From the NCBI GenBank assembly GCA_036365145.1, contig JAEOAD010000029.1, forward strand, positions 19,701,001-19,765,000: DNA of 64,000 nucleotides, written 5' to 3'. Origin of the DNA: Orientallactaga sibirica. Taxonomy: Eukaryota > Chordata > Mammalia > Rodentia > Dipodidae. The notes beneath the pieces were generated by a model. That model was not told the DNA's origin. It was given only the letters and a program-made list of their open reading frames with translations, and did not search any database. The position numbers were made by a program, and so were the translations under genes. Positions 55,564-64,000 of the stretch are shown one piece after another. The first letter of the stretch is position 1. Every line of letters starts with the position of its first letter.

Positions 55564-55694
55564 GGGCTGAACAGATGGCTTAGTGCTTGTCTGCAAAGCC
55601 AAAGGACCCAGGTTTGATTTCGCAAGAACCACATAAGCCACATGCCTCTCTGCCTTTTTCTCAAATAAATAAATAAAAATACAATATAAAAACA
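55564..55694 (+). mobile_element. ID-headed SINE, internally deleted, with TSD
   Basis: Head GGGCTGAACAGATGGCTTAG, then GACCCAGGTTTGATTTCGC, then straight to CCTCTCTGCCTTTTTCTC and AAATAAATAAATAAAA. The AAATGTCTGTCT and AAATGTCTATCT flanks are the TSD. Total about 130 bp against about 230 for a full copy. Confidence 0.9.
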
Positions 55695-55709
55695 TTTTTA
55701 AATGTCTAT

Positions 55710-56786
55710 CTGAACACTTTGTGTGATAGATATCCTTACAGGCTATCTCCCATATTTCTTATGACATAACCCTTGATCCTTTGAAGAACTCTGCTAAATG
55801 GGGAGCATCTTGTCAACACTTGTACATTTTGGTGTGTTTGTTGATCATCAGGGTTGGTCATGTGGAGATGGTATAATCAAGCACTTAGGAGGGCGAGAGA
55901 ACCCTTCCAGAACAAGAAGCAAGGAATTCAGAGGAGAGAAGCATCAAAAAGCAGCATGAAGGAGAGGTGCCCTGCAGAGAAACCAGTATTTTGTGTATGG
56001 GTGCTAAAATATATTGAATATTAATAATGTGGGAAAATGAGAATTAACAAATACAGATCGAATAAACTGTCAACAGAAATCAAGCCTGCATTCCCTTTTG
56101 AGAATGTTAATCATGTGACAATTATTATTTTACCTTCTTGCAATATTTTAAAATGAATACATACCATGTGTTTTCACAATTGTATATAGAGATCGCCATG
56201 CAAGAATTATTGAGTACATCTAAAAATAACTACTGCTTCTACCATCCAATTACTCTTAAACTGAAGAGAAAAGCAGATTCGAGAGTATGTTTCTTATTAT
56301 TTCTATAATGATAGGACTGTAATGGCAGTCTAATGATAGTATTCCCAGTGATTCCATTCTGAGAAAGAAGTGTGAATTGCACATCTATTTTAGCAAATAG
56401 TCATGCACTTAATTATAGCTGGTGGCTTCAGTCCGCCCTTCTCCTTCATTGTTGGAATCTATATTCCCATAGTCCATTAAGACAGCAGCTTTCATACAAG
56501 TTACATGTTTCTTAAAAATAAGGCATGCATAAAAACTCATCTTCACCCTAAGGAGGGAAAGCAGGTGTTTTACTGTAAGGAGGATTCAATAAGTATTAAG
56601 TATCTAATTGTGCGGCCAGCTGAACTGCACAACACTGTTACTATTGATGCTCCTCTACCTTTCCAAAAACACTGTCAAGTCCACTGCAACGTTTGCTTTT
56701 CATGCCGGCCTTAACTGCTGGTGCTAAGTATGTCCTGGATTTTATGTGTGTTGGTCATTGAAGCTATAATAGACAGGAGCGATTAC
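55710..56786. other. 1.1 kb unique DNA
   Basis: No gene or named repeat. The plus-strand frame at 56505-56714 is open for 70 codons but has no domain I recognise. Confidence 0.5.
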
Positions 56787-57080
56787 TCATTTGGGAAAAT
56801 ACTAGCCACATAAGCATGGGACATTAAATGTGATCCTCAGTACCTACATAAAAAGTTGAATATGTTAGTTTATACCTTTAATTTCAATGTTGGCTAGACG
56901 AGTAGATCCTCGAAAATCACTACCAAGTCAATCCAGTCTACTTGGTGAATTCCAGGCCAATGAAAGACCCCGTCTCACAAAGAAAGAGATAGCATATTTG
57001 AAGATGACACCAGATGTCATCTTCTGTGGCTTCTATAAGCAAACATGCACACATATGAAAGAAGGCAAAGCTAAAACAAA
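56787..57080 (+). mobile_element. B4-like SINE, plus strand
   Basis: The order is B4-like: a head trace (CATGGGACATTAAATGTGATCC), CAGTACCTACATAAAAAG, a B1-type middle (GTTTATACCTTTAATTTC, GTGAATTCCAGGCC, GACCCCGTCTCACAAAG) and the B4 end GATGACACCAGATGTCATC...GCAAACATGCACACA. Confidence 0.65.
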
Positions 57081-58631
57081 GATAAGTAAATGTAATCATA
57101 AAATGACTATCCATGCCATACTCATATGACTAAAGACATATGGGGCATCAAAGAGCTGTAATGAGAGACACAATGGATCATAAGAGACTTCTGGAGAAAA
57201 TCCCATGAAGGAGACAAAATGAAAATCCTGTCAAGATCATGTCATTGGAAATCTAAAGGCTTTTCTGCAACATCATGAGGGACACGCCTTCCCAAAAGGT
57301 AAATAAAGTAAGTCTTGTAATCATCAGTAATAGAAGAGCTGACGGAGTTTTGAGTATGAATCTGTCCATATAGGCTTTGCAGGAAACAAGAGGCTGTAAA
57401 CTCTCATACCACTTCCAGTAGAAAGGACTGTTGGAAGAATCCCATTCAACTACCATACAAGATATGCTCTGCGAAAGGTTCATGGCTACTTTTGGGGCAC
57501 TCATTGAAATTGAATAATGTTCTAATATCTTCTGCACCACTTTGGGAATAATATGGGCCTAAAGAGGATGAGATGATATGATTGTTCTCATGCAGTGTAC
57601 ACTGTATTTACTCCATAATTAATACGGGATATAGTAAAAGAAACCTAGTGACTATTGCCTTCATATTTACTGCAGTACCTAAATAGATAAGTGCTTACTT
57701 ATTCATTTATGTGTAAAAATACTTTATTGGATAGTACTATTCAGATATGAGAATGAAGATAGTAGTTTTGTTATTCCTACATATTTTAAAATTTCTGCAT
57801 AAATGTGAAATGAAAGGGGAAGAATATATTGCATTTATGCTTCAGATTACTATTTTTGCTGGAAAAATATATGCAACATAGGAAGTTCAGAAATTAATAA
57901 GTCAGATACTTAGTGCATAATTTTATTATATTTTCTTGTCTATATATTACACAGGAGCACTATAAAAATAGATGTCACAAGTTATAACACAAAGCCAAAA
58001 TACAAATATGTTTATGCAAAAGAAGGAAGTCACTTTTAATAATGAAAGACACCTTACAATTAATTCCCTCCTACCTTATTAAAATGTCACCATAACCAGC
58101 AATATTTCTCATGGGGAAGTTATAAAAAAGAATGGTACAAACATGGCCACAGAAATATACTCATTATGAATGGTAGTAGGAATAGTAGTCTGACATAGCC
58201 AAAGAAGTGTGCTCCTACTTTATCTTCTAATATAATTTGGTTATCTTTATCATCTGTGATACATAAAATATGATGATTTCGTCCTTGCTGACCCAGAAAA
58301 TTCATGAGAAGCATCAATGAGCATGCCCCTCATGATGTCTGGGCAAGTCTGAATGCTAGATCCAGGATGTGGTTGACTCTAATCCCTACAAACTGCAGGG
58401 TCAATGACACTGCAAGATCCAACCAAAAAGGCATGCGTATAACTGCTGTGGCAGTTTTACTGAAGAAGAACTTAAGAACAGCTGTATGTAAAACTATAAA
58501 AACACATACATTCGCTTCTGTGTTCATGAGACTAACAGTTCTGTGGTTACTCATGGTTCAACAAAGTGTCACTAATTAGACACTAAGGTTCTCCAGTAGT
58601 ATATATAAGATGCAGTAAAAACATATCTATG
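57081..58631. other. 1.5 kb unique DNA with two odd open frames
   Basis: Contains an open frame of 95 codons at 57253-57540 (minus), and at 58330-58554 both strands are open. The minus-strand peptides at 58120-58554 are hydrophobic in parts (VCVFIVLHTAVLKFFF; LLFLLPFIMSIFLW). No family is recognised and there is no clear exon structure. Treated as noncoding unless homology shows otherwise. Confidence 0.4.
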
Positions 58632-58826
58632 GGCTGGGAAGATGGATTGCTTGTTAAAGGAGCTTGCTTGCAAAGCCTGAAGGCACAGGTTTAATTAACC
58701 AATACCCACATAAAGCCAGAGGCACTAAGTGGTGCATGCATTTGGGGTGTGTTTGCCATGGAAAGAGGTCTTGTAACACCCATTCTCATTCTCTCTGTCT
58801 CTCTTCTTGCAGATAAATAATAAATG
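58632..58826 (+). mobile_element. ID-headed SINE, plus strand
   Basis: TGGGCTGGGAAGATGGATTGC, GCTTGCAAAGCCTGAAGGC and GGTGCATGCATTTGGGG, then a short CT tract and AAATAATAAA tail. Confidence 0.85.
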
Positions 58827-58889
58827 CTTAAAATGCATATCTAAGTGAAAATTGCAGGTTCCTGACAAAATCCCTTCAGTCAACTTTAG

Positions 58890-59070
58890 TTACAGAATGT
58901 CATGTAGCATGGGCTAACCTGGAATTCATAATGTTGTCAAAGACGGCCTTGGACTTCTTATCCTCCTGAGTGCTGGATTTACAGGTATTTGCACCATGTC
59001 CAGATTCTATGGTGCTGGGGATCAAACCCAGAGCTTTGTATATGCTAGGTAGCCACTGTAAAAACTGTTG
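58890..59070 (-). mobile_element. Old B1/B4-like SINE, minus strand
   Basis: GCATGGGCTAACCTGGAATTC, CTCCTGAGTGCTGGATTTACAGG and GGTGCTGGGGATCAAACCC (ID/B4 head region, minus strand). Diverged. Confidence 0.6.
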
Positions 59071-59324
59071 CATCACAAGCGTCCCTACCAGATTATATGT
59101 TATACATTAAACTTTGTCACTATTCTGTTTTAATTACTTGAATTTGTTATCACATGGACGTGTTCAGTTTAAATGCAAATGCTTTCTTTTCTAATATTGC
59201 AAAGTACGACAAAAATCATAGATAGTAAGGTAAAATCATAGCCTTGATTATTTAAAGGTTAAAAACACAGTCATATTTTGTTTCTCTCTCTTTATTACTC
59301 ATTCATGTGTTACTTTATGACTAC

Positions 59325-59670
59325 TAATATAATATATATACACATATATTTCATATATTTTGTATATTAAATATAAAATATCTTAATATATATTATATAT
59401 GGTTTATATATTATATATTATATATATACTAGGATTATACTATTCATATATATTTATAATAATATATGATAAATATATAATATATAGCATTATTTATATA
59501 TAGTACATATTATAAAATAACATAATATTATATATGTATATATACATACATACATACATATATATATATAATCTCCTAGGATTCCAGTGACACACAGATA
59601 TATTTTATAGTATATAATTAATAGTATATAATATTATAATAGCATATAATATATATAATAGTATATCCTG
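59325..59670 (+). repeat. TATA-rich low-complexity tract
   Basis: Irregular TATATAT/ATAATA words with many small palindromes, including (ATAC)n at 59544-59558. No unit repeats cleanly over the whole span. Confidence 0.9.
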
Positions 59671-59690
59671 AGATATAAAATAGTACTCTA

Positions 59691-60217
59691 ATGTGACTGT
59701 CACATATTGCATAATATGAAGCTTATATGCTAAATATATGTCCCAACAAATACTCATGCCATTCTTTCTGTAATCTAACTGCATTTTGGTTAAGTTAGTC
59801 CCCTTGAGATGAAAAGGTTATTTTGCATTATCCTATTAGACCAAAATCTATTAACAAATTTCCTTGTTTAGACACAGAGTCAGAGGGAAATTCTGCAATA
59901 GAAAAAGGTGAATGATGATGGAATCAAAGGTCAAAATCATGTGCTTTGGACATGAGGAAAGCAGCATGAACCAAGAATAGAACAAGTGCCTTGAATCTAG
60001 AAAAGTCAAGGAATTACAGTCTTTCTTGAGGCTCCAGAAGAATGTCATGATTTTAAAATTGTCAACATTAAAGTTGAGAAAGAATATACTAATGCTGTGG
60101 CAAGCCACTAAGATGTGGTCTTTTGTTGCAGTGACAACAGAAGGACACAGAAGGAAACAGATGCATGGTTAAAAAAATTGGTACTACTGAGTTATAATTA
60201 GACTGTTGTTTAAAAAA
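59691..60217. other. Unique AT-rich DNA
   Basis: No supported feature. Confidence 0.5.
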
Positions 60218-60231
60218 AAATGGATGTTACA

Positions 60232-60420
60232 GACTAGAGATATGGCTTAGCAGATAAGGTCCAAGGTTCCAGGTTCAATTCCTCAGAACCCACATAAACC
60301 AGATGCACATGGTCACTCATGCATCTGGAGTTTGTTTGCAGTAGTTAGAGGCCCTGATATGCTCATTCTCTTGCTCTTGCTCCCTCCCTCCCTTCCTCTG
60401 TCCAATAAAATAATAATAAT
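60232..60420 (+). mobile_element. ID-headed SINE with perfect 14-bp TSD
   Basis: AAATGGATGTTACA at 60218-60231 and 60421-60434. The head (GACTAGAGATATGGCTTAGC) lost about 20 bp in the anticodon-arm region; the body and CCTCC/CTT tract are otherwise typical. Confidence 0.93.
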
Positions 60421-60593
60421 AAATGGATGTTACAAACAATACCAAAGGACCAGTAAGAAATGAAAATATTATTATAAACTTGAGAAAAGGAGATCTGTGT
60501 AATAAAGTGAAAGGATATTACTTAACTATTAAACAACATTTATGTTTAATGTATACTTATAAGGAATTATCTTGAATATTTAGAGGAGGACTT

Positions 60594-60722
60594 TTTTTAA
60601 TTTTTAAATTTTTATTGACAACTTGTATATTTACAGACAATAAACCATGATATTTCCCTCCCCTCCCCCATTCCCCTTCAGAACTCCACTCTCCATCATA
60701 TCCCCTTCCTCTCTCCATTAGT
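60594..60722 (-). mobile_element. Very short L1 3' end
   Basis: The last 130 bp of the L1 3'UTR on the minus strand (same blocks as 8618-8745: TTTTTATTGACAACTT, CCATGATATTTCCCTCCCC, CTCCATCATATCCCC). TTAGAGGAGGA and TTACAGGAGGA outside the ends form an 11-bp imperfect TSD. Confidence 0.85.
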
Positions 60723-60842
60723 TACAGGAGGATATTTTCAATGAAAGCATTGAAATGTTCTAATTTATCTTGATGCTCATGGTAGAATGAGAAAGGATAG
60801 CTATATTGAGGAAGATCAGTTAAGCAAACAGAAATGAGAACC

Positions 60843-60851
<9 letters not shown>

Positions 60852-60874
<23 letters not shown>

Positions 60875-61019
60875 GGTTTTGCGAGGTAGGGTCTCACTCT
60901 GGTCCAGGCTGACCTGGAATTAACTATGTAGTCTCAGGGTGGCCTCAAACTCTAGGCGATCCTCATACCTCTGCCTCCCGAGTGCTGGGATTAAAGGCAT
61001 GCGCCACCACTCCCGGCTT
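60852..61019 (-). mobile_element. B1 SINE with perfect 15-bp TSD
   Basis: AGAACCTGATTTTTT flanks it (60837-60851 and 61020-61034). Full-length minus-strand B1 with a T-run tail and CCGAGTGCTGGGATTAAAGG. Near consensus, so recent. Confidence 0.95.
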
Positions 61020-61034
61020 AGAACCTGATTTTTT

Positions 61035-62027
61035 GAGAAATCCTGAGCTGATTCAAATTTCAAATCAATTCAAAGTTTTACTCTCTGAATATCATGTTCT
61101 ATAAAAGCCACAAAAAGCCCTGAACAACCGTTTTGGGTGCCTCAGCAGAACAATAACATCACAGAGGGCTCTTGGAAATTCTTTACAATTAGGTGCATGC
61201 CAATCATTTCTTCATGTGTAATGATTCCCAGAATATCTGACATGTAGGTATTCAGTGCAAATTTTCACGTGCATCTATAAATTTAGTCAGTCATAAAGGA
61301 AGGAAATGAATCAGTGAGTGGGTGTGTAAAGAGTGATAAATAAAATAGATCACAATATTTTCTCCTCAGATTTTGGCTGAAGTCCTATCAGATATTCAAA
61401 TAATTGAACAGACATTTAAAGACTTAATCTTGCATGTATGTAAAGAATCAGGATAGGCTTTGAAGAAAACATGGAATAAAGATTTTAGAACATATTCAAA
61501 AAGTCTTCAGAAGAAGAATGCTAATAATTTTACATGTATTATTCAATTACCTATAAGATGAAAAAATGCATGTATATTGGACTATGGTGAGTACTTTGTG
61601 TCCTATGGAAAAAAAAATAAGAGAGAATGAACTAAAATGATCTTAAGGACTTTTTAAAAATATGCCTGAAAGAGAAAAATGACTAAAAAAGTATGTACTG
61701 TTATAGTAATTCAAATGCCCTAAATAACTCTCATATGCATTATTTTCGGTATGAAATGTGTTAAAGTAATTTTCTGCCCACTTTTTGAGAACTATTTCCA
61801 TCCTAAAGGAAGTGTATTGTTTCATGCTGTGAAGAACCAATGTGCTTCTTAGAATTTATTTTTCCATTTTTCAAATTTCTTGCAATAAGTCCTTTTTAAA
61901 GTGTGAGTATAAAAGTAGTTTGATTTTTTCGACGTTCAAAATCCATGTTTGTTATTTCAAAGATATTTGTTTCACTAAGAGGTGTTGTAAGAGTTACCTC
62001 TGCTATCATAGAAAACTGAAAAGCTGA
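61035..62027. other. Unique AT-rich DNA
   Basis: No supported feature. Confidence 0.5.
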
Positions 62028-62030
62028 GAG

Positions 62031-62095
62031 CTTATTTTATTTTATTTTATTTTATTTTATTTTATTTTATTTTATTTTATTTTATTTTATTTTTA
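62031..62095 (+). repeat. (TTTTA)n tract
   Basis: About 12 TTTTA units, the expanded tail of the minus-strand SINE that follows. Confidence 0.95.
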
Positions 62096-62341
62096 TTTTT
62101 TTTGGAGAGAGACACAGAGACACACAGCAAGGGAGAGGGAGAGGGAGACAGAGAATGGGCATGCCAGCAGTCTCTCAGCTGCTGTGAACGAAATCCAGAT
62201 TCTTGAGCCCCCTTATGGGCAAGTGTGGCATTGCACCCTTGTGTTACTTTGCATCAGGCTAAACGTGGGACCTGGAGATTGGAACTGGGTTCTTAGGCTT
62301 AGCAGGCAGGCACCTTAACCACTAAGCCATCTCTCCAGCTC
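62039..62341 (-). mobile_element. ID-headed SINE, longer variant, with TSD
   Basis: GAGCTTATTTT at 62028-62038 and 62342-62352. The minus strand starts GAGCTGGAGAGATGGCTTAG and contains the extra GCAAAGTAACACAAGGGTGC...GCCCATAAGGGGG segment seen at 35.3 kb, plus a GCAGCTGAGAGACTGC block in place of the usual GCAGTGGCTGGAGG. Confidence 0.95.
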
Positions 62342-62352
62342 GAGCTTATTTT

Positions 62353-62717
62353 CTTAAAGTCTATAGTCCAATGGAGAGAATAAATAATACTCAAACAACC
62401 ATTGGAAACTATAAATATAAAATAATGAATAACAGTTCTTTGAAGGGAAAGGACATAGTTCTATGAAAAGTTCTAATCGAGTGAATTCATTTTACTTAGA
62501 AGGAAATTTTTCCTAGAGAGCTTTATATTTCAGATTTTGAACATGATTAACAACTCTGTGAGTTCCATATTAGTGTACTAATGAAAGAGATTAAATTATT
62601 ATTGAAAATGTGCTTGGGAAATTTAGTAGGATGCAGAATGTGGGGTTTTAATGTAGACCAAAATTCTGAAAATAACCATAACCATAACCTAATATGTAAA
62701 GTGTCAACCTATGGAAC
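62353..62717. other. Unique AT-rich DNA
   Basis: No supported feature. Confidence 0.5.
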
Positions 62718-62960
62718 TTTTGTAATTACCTTCTCATTGCTAGGACAAAAATCAAGTGACCAGAAGCAGAAGATAAGAGGAAAAGGTTTATTTTGGCTTA
62801 GTCTTTAAGGAAATTCTTAGAGGTGTTAATAGCCAGCTTCCCCTTGTCAGAGCTCAGCTCCTTCTCTTGCTGCTCTCTGCCAGCTGCCAAGTGTCATCGC
62901 AAGGAGTGATGTCCAGCTTCTGCTCTACCATCCTTCTCCTGTCATGCTGACAATTTTCTT
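62718..62960 (-). mobile_element. MaLR-type LTR, minus strand
   Basis: TTTGTAATTACCTTCTCATTGC, CTAGGAC, GACCAGAAGCAG and AGGAAAAGGTTTATTTTGGC match the reverse complement of a MaLR LTR 3' end (the same start as 22557). The other end is unclear. Confidence 0.5.
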
Positions 62961-64000
62961 AAAGATTTATCCAAAATAAACCTTTTCACATAGAACATCA
63001 TGTCTTTGAACAGCTTCACCATATGGTTGGGAGGGACATGGTGTCATGTTCTGCTCAATAAGTTGTATGTCTAGTGCTGTTCCCTTGGGCTTCAAGTCTC
63101 AGTTACTGACCTATGTCAGAAAAAGTGATCTTGGTCATAGTCACAATGACAAAAGATGTAATGCATAGCAGCCCTGACCCAGAGCAAGGCTGACAAAACA
63201 ATCCAAGTCACTTTATTTTCAATGGGCATGTAGGATGACCTTTGTCTGTTAAGCTTCTGATACTTGAGTACATTTATTACAACACAATCTAAAGTAGTTT
63301 TGGGTGACATTTCTTAAAAAAAAAAAAAAAAAAAAACTGATACAAAACAATACAGATTCATGATAGTTCTGCCCATTTGAATATGTAACAAACGATAGCC
63401 GCAGCTGCAATTGGGGTTGTCATATTCATTGAAATATGATGCTTTTGAAATTTACTGACTAATGAGTCTATAAGAAGATAATCTAAATGACCAGGGAAAT
63501 TGTCCCTAACTTTAAGTTGAAACATAATTTTTTTGTATATTGTTCTACATACCTATCTTTTCACATGAATATAATCATACAATAATATGACTGCATATTT
63601 CTGCCTTTTTTACTTAGCATAATTCATAATATGTATCTATCAACCCACTTGTCATATATTTATAAATAGAAAAAGTACATGATTCACAAAATTATCTCAA
63701 AATAGGTAATACATCTAACTGTAAAATGAAAGAGAAAGAACTTTATGAAGAAAATATATGTAATTCTGGCAAAGAGTAATTGGATTATCAAAAGCATGAG
63801 TTAGGACAGAAAGAAAATTATAAATTTGATATTATTAATTTATTAATGTGACTTACGCTGCTGACATAATAAAAGAATTTATTTTTACCACAGGCTAAGG
63901 GAATTTGTAAAACATATACATTATAAAAAATTAAATCCAACACATGAAATAACTATATAAGAATAAAAATAATCCCCATATTTGTGAATGATCTGAACAG
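62961..64000. other. Unique AT-rich DNA
   Basis: No gene or named repeat. A roughly 22-A run lies at 63317-63338. Confidence 0.5.

Noticed and set aside
59325..59670. Palindrome-rich AT tract considered as an origin or matrix attachment site
   Set aside because: Low-complexity TATA repeats alone do not support either; no independent signal.
1..64000. CRISPR arrays, operons, riboswitches or prokaryotic systems
   Set aside because: Sequence character (SINE, LINE and LTR elements with TSDs, microsatellites, no dense coding) is mammalian; no regularly spaced repeats with unique spacers were seen.

Overview
The window looks like intergenic, repeat-dominated DNA from a rodent nuclear genome. Strong AT bias, many dinucleotide microsatellites, and SINE/LINE/LTR retroelements with target-site duplications (TSDs) indicate a mammal. 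Three SINE classes point to rodents: B1 (7SL-derived), B4-like (ID head joined to B1) and a very abundant tRNA-type element whose head is an ID-like 'GGGCTGGAGAGATGGCTTAG' and whose body runs into (CT)n and an AAATAAATAAA tail. The third element and the B1 variant (with 'GAGGCCACCCTGAGACTACA') suggest a jerboa-like dipodoid to me. That is inference from memory, not a search result.

I found no intact protein-coding gene, tRNA, rRNA or CRISPR. Open frames above 60 codons are explained by repeats or lie in unique AT-rich DNA without coding signs. Two broken coding regions stand out: a clear protein-kinase pseudogene of the MARK/SMOK type at about 45.3-46.9 kb, and an unrecognised coding-like relic at 4.1-4.5 kb.

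Layout. 0-8.5 kb: old LTR, B4/B1 and ID-type SINE copies, a possible solitary LTR (5.4-5.96 kb) and a pyrimidine-rich microsatellite. 8.57-9.81 kb: a 5'-truncated L1 3'UTR with a 16-bp TSD. 11.7-14.2 kb: an old L1 scrap and a minus-strand L1 that keeps its 5' end but lacks its 3' end. 15.2-17.7 kb: unique AT-rich DNA. 18.1-18.4 kb: a lone L1 5'UTR piece. 18.7-21.4 kb: a minus-strand MaLR/ERVL-like element with both LTRs and another LTR nested inside it. 21.7-25.9 kb: an old L1, an LTR and an L1 with 5' inversion. 26-38 kb: LTRs, SINEs and L1 3'UTR fragments in unique DNA. 38.9-44.95 kb: an L1 with 5'UTR, ORF1 relic, ORF2 endonuclease relic and 3' end, carrying three SINEs and a second L1 in its tail. 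45.3-46.9 kb: the kinase pseudogene. 47-54 kb: SINEs, an LTR-like repeat and a CTT/CCT microsatellite. 54.1-55.4 kb: an L1 3'UTR. 55.4-64 kb: mostly unique AT-rich DNA with scattered SINEs.

No genes work together here; the biology on show is successive retrotransposition. The TSDs allow a relative order of insertions at several places. I saw no evidence of a novel functional system.
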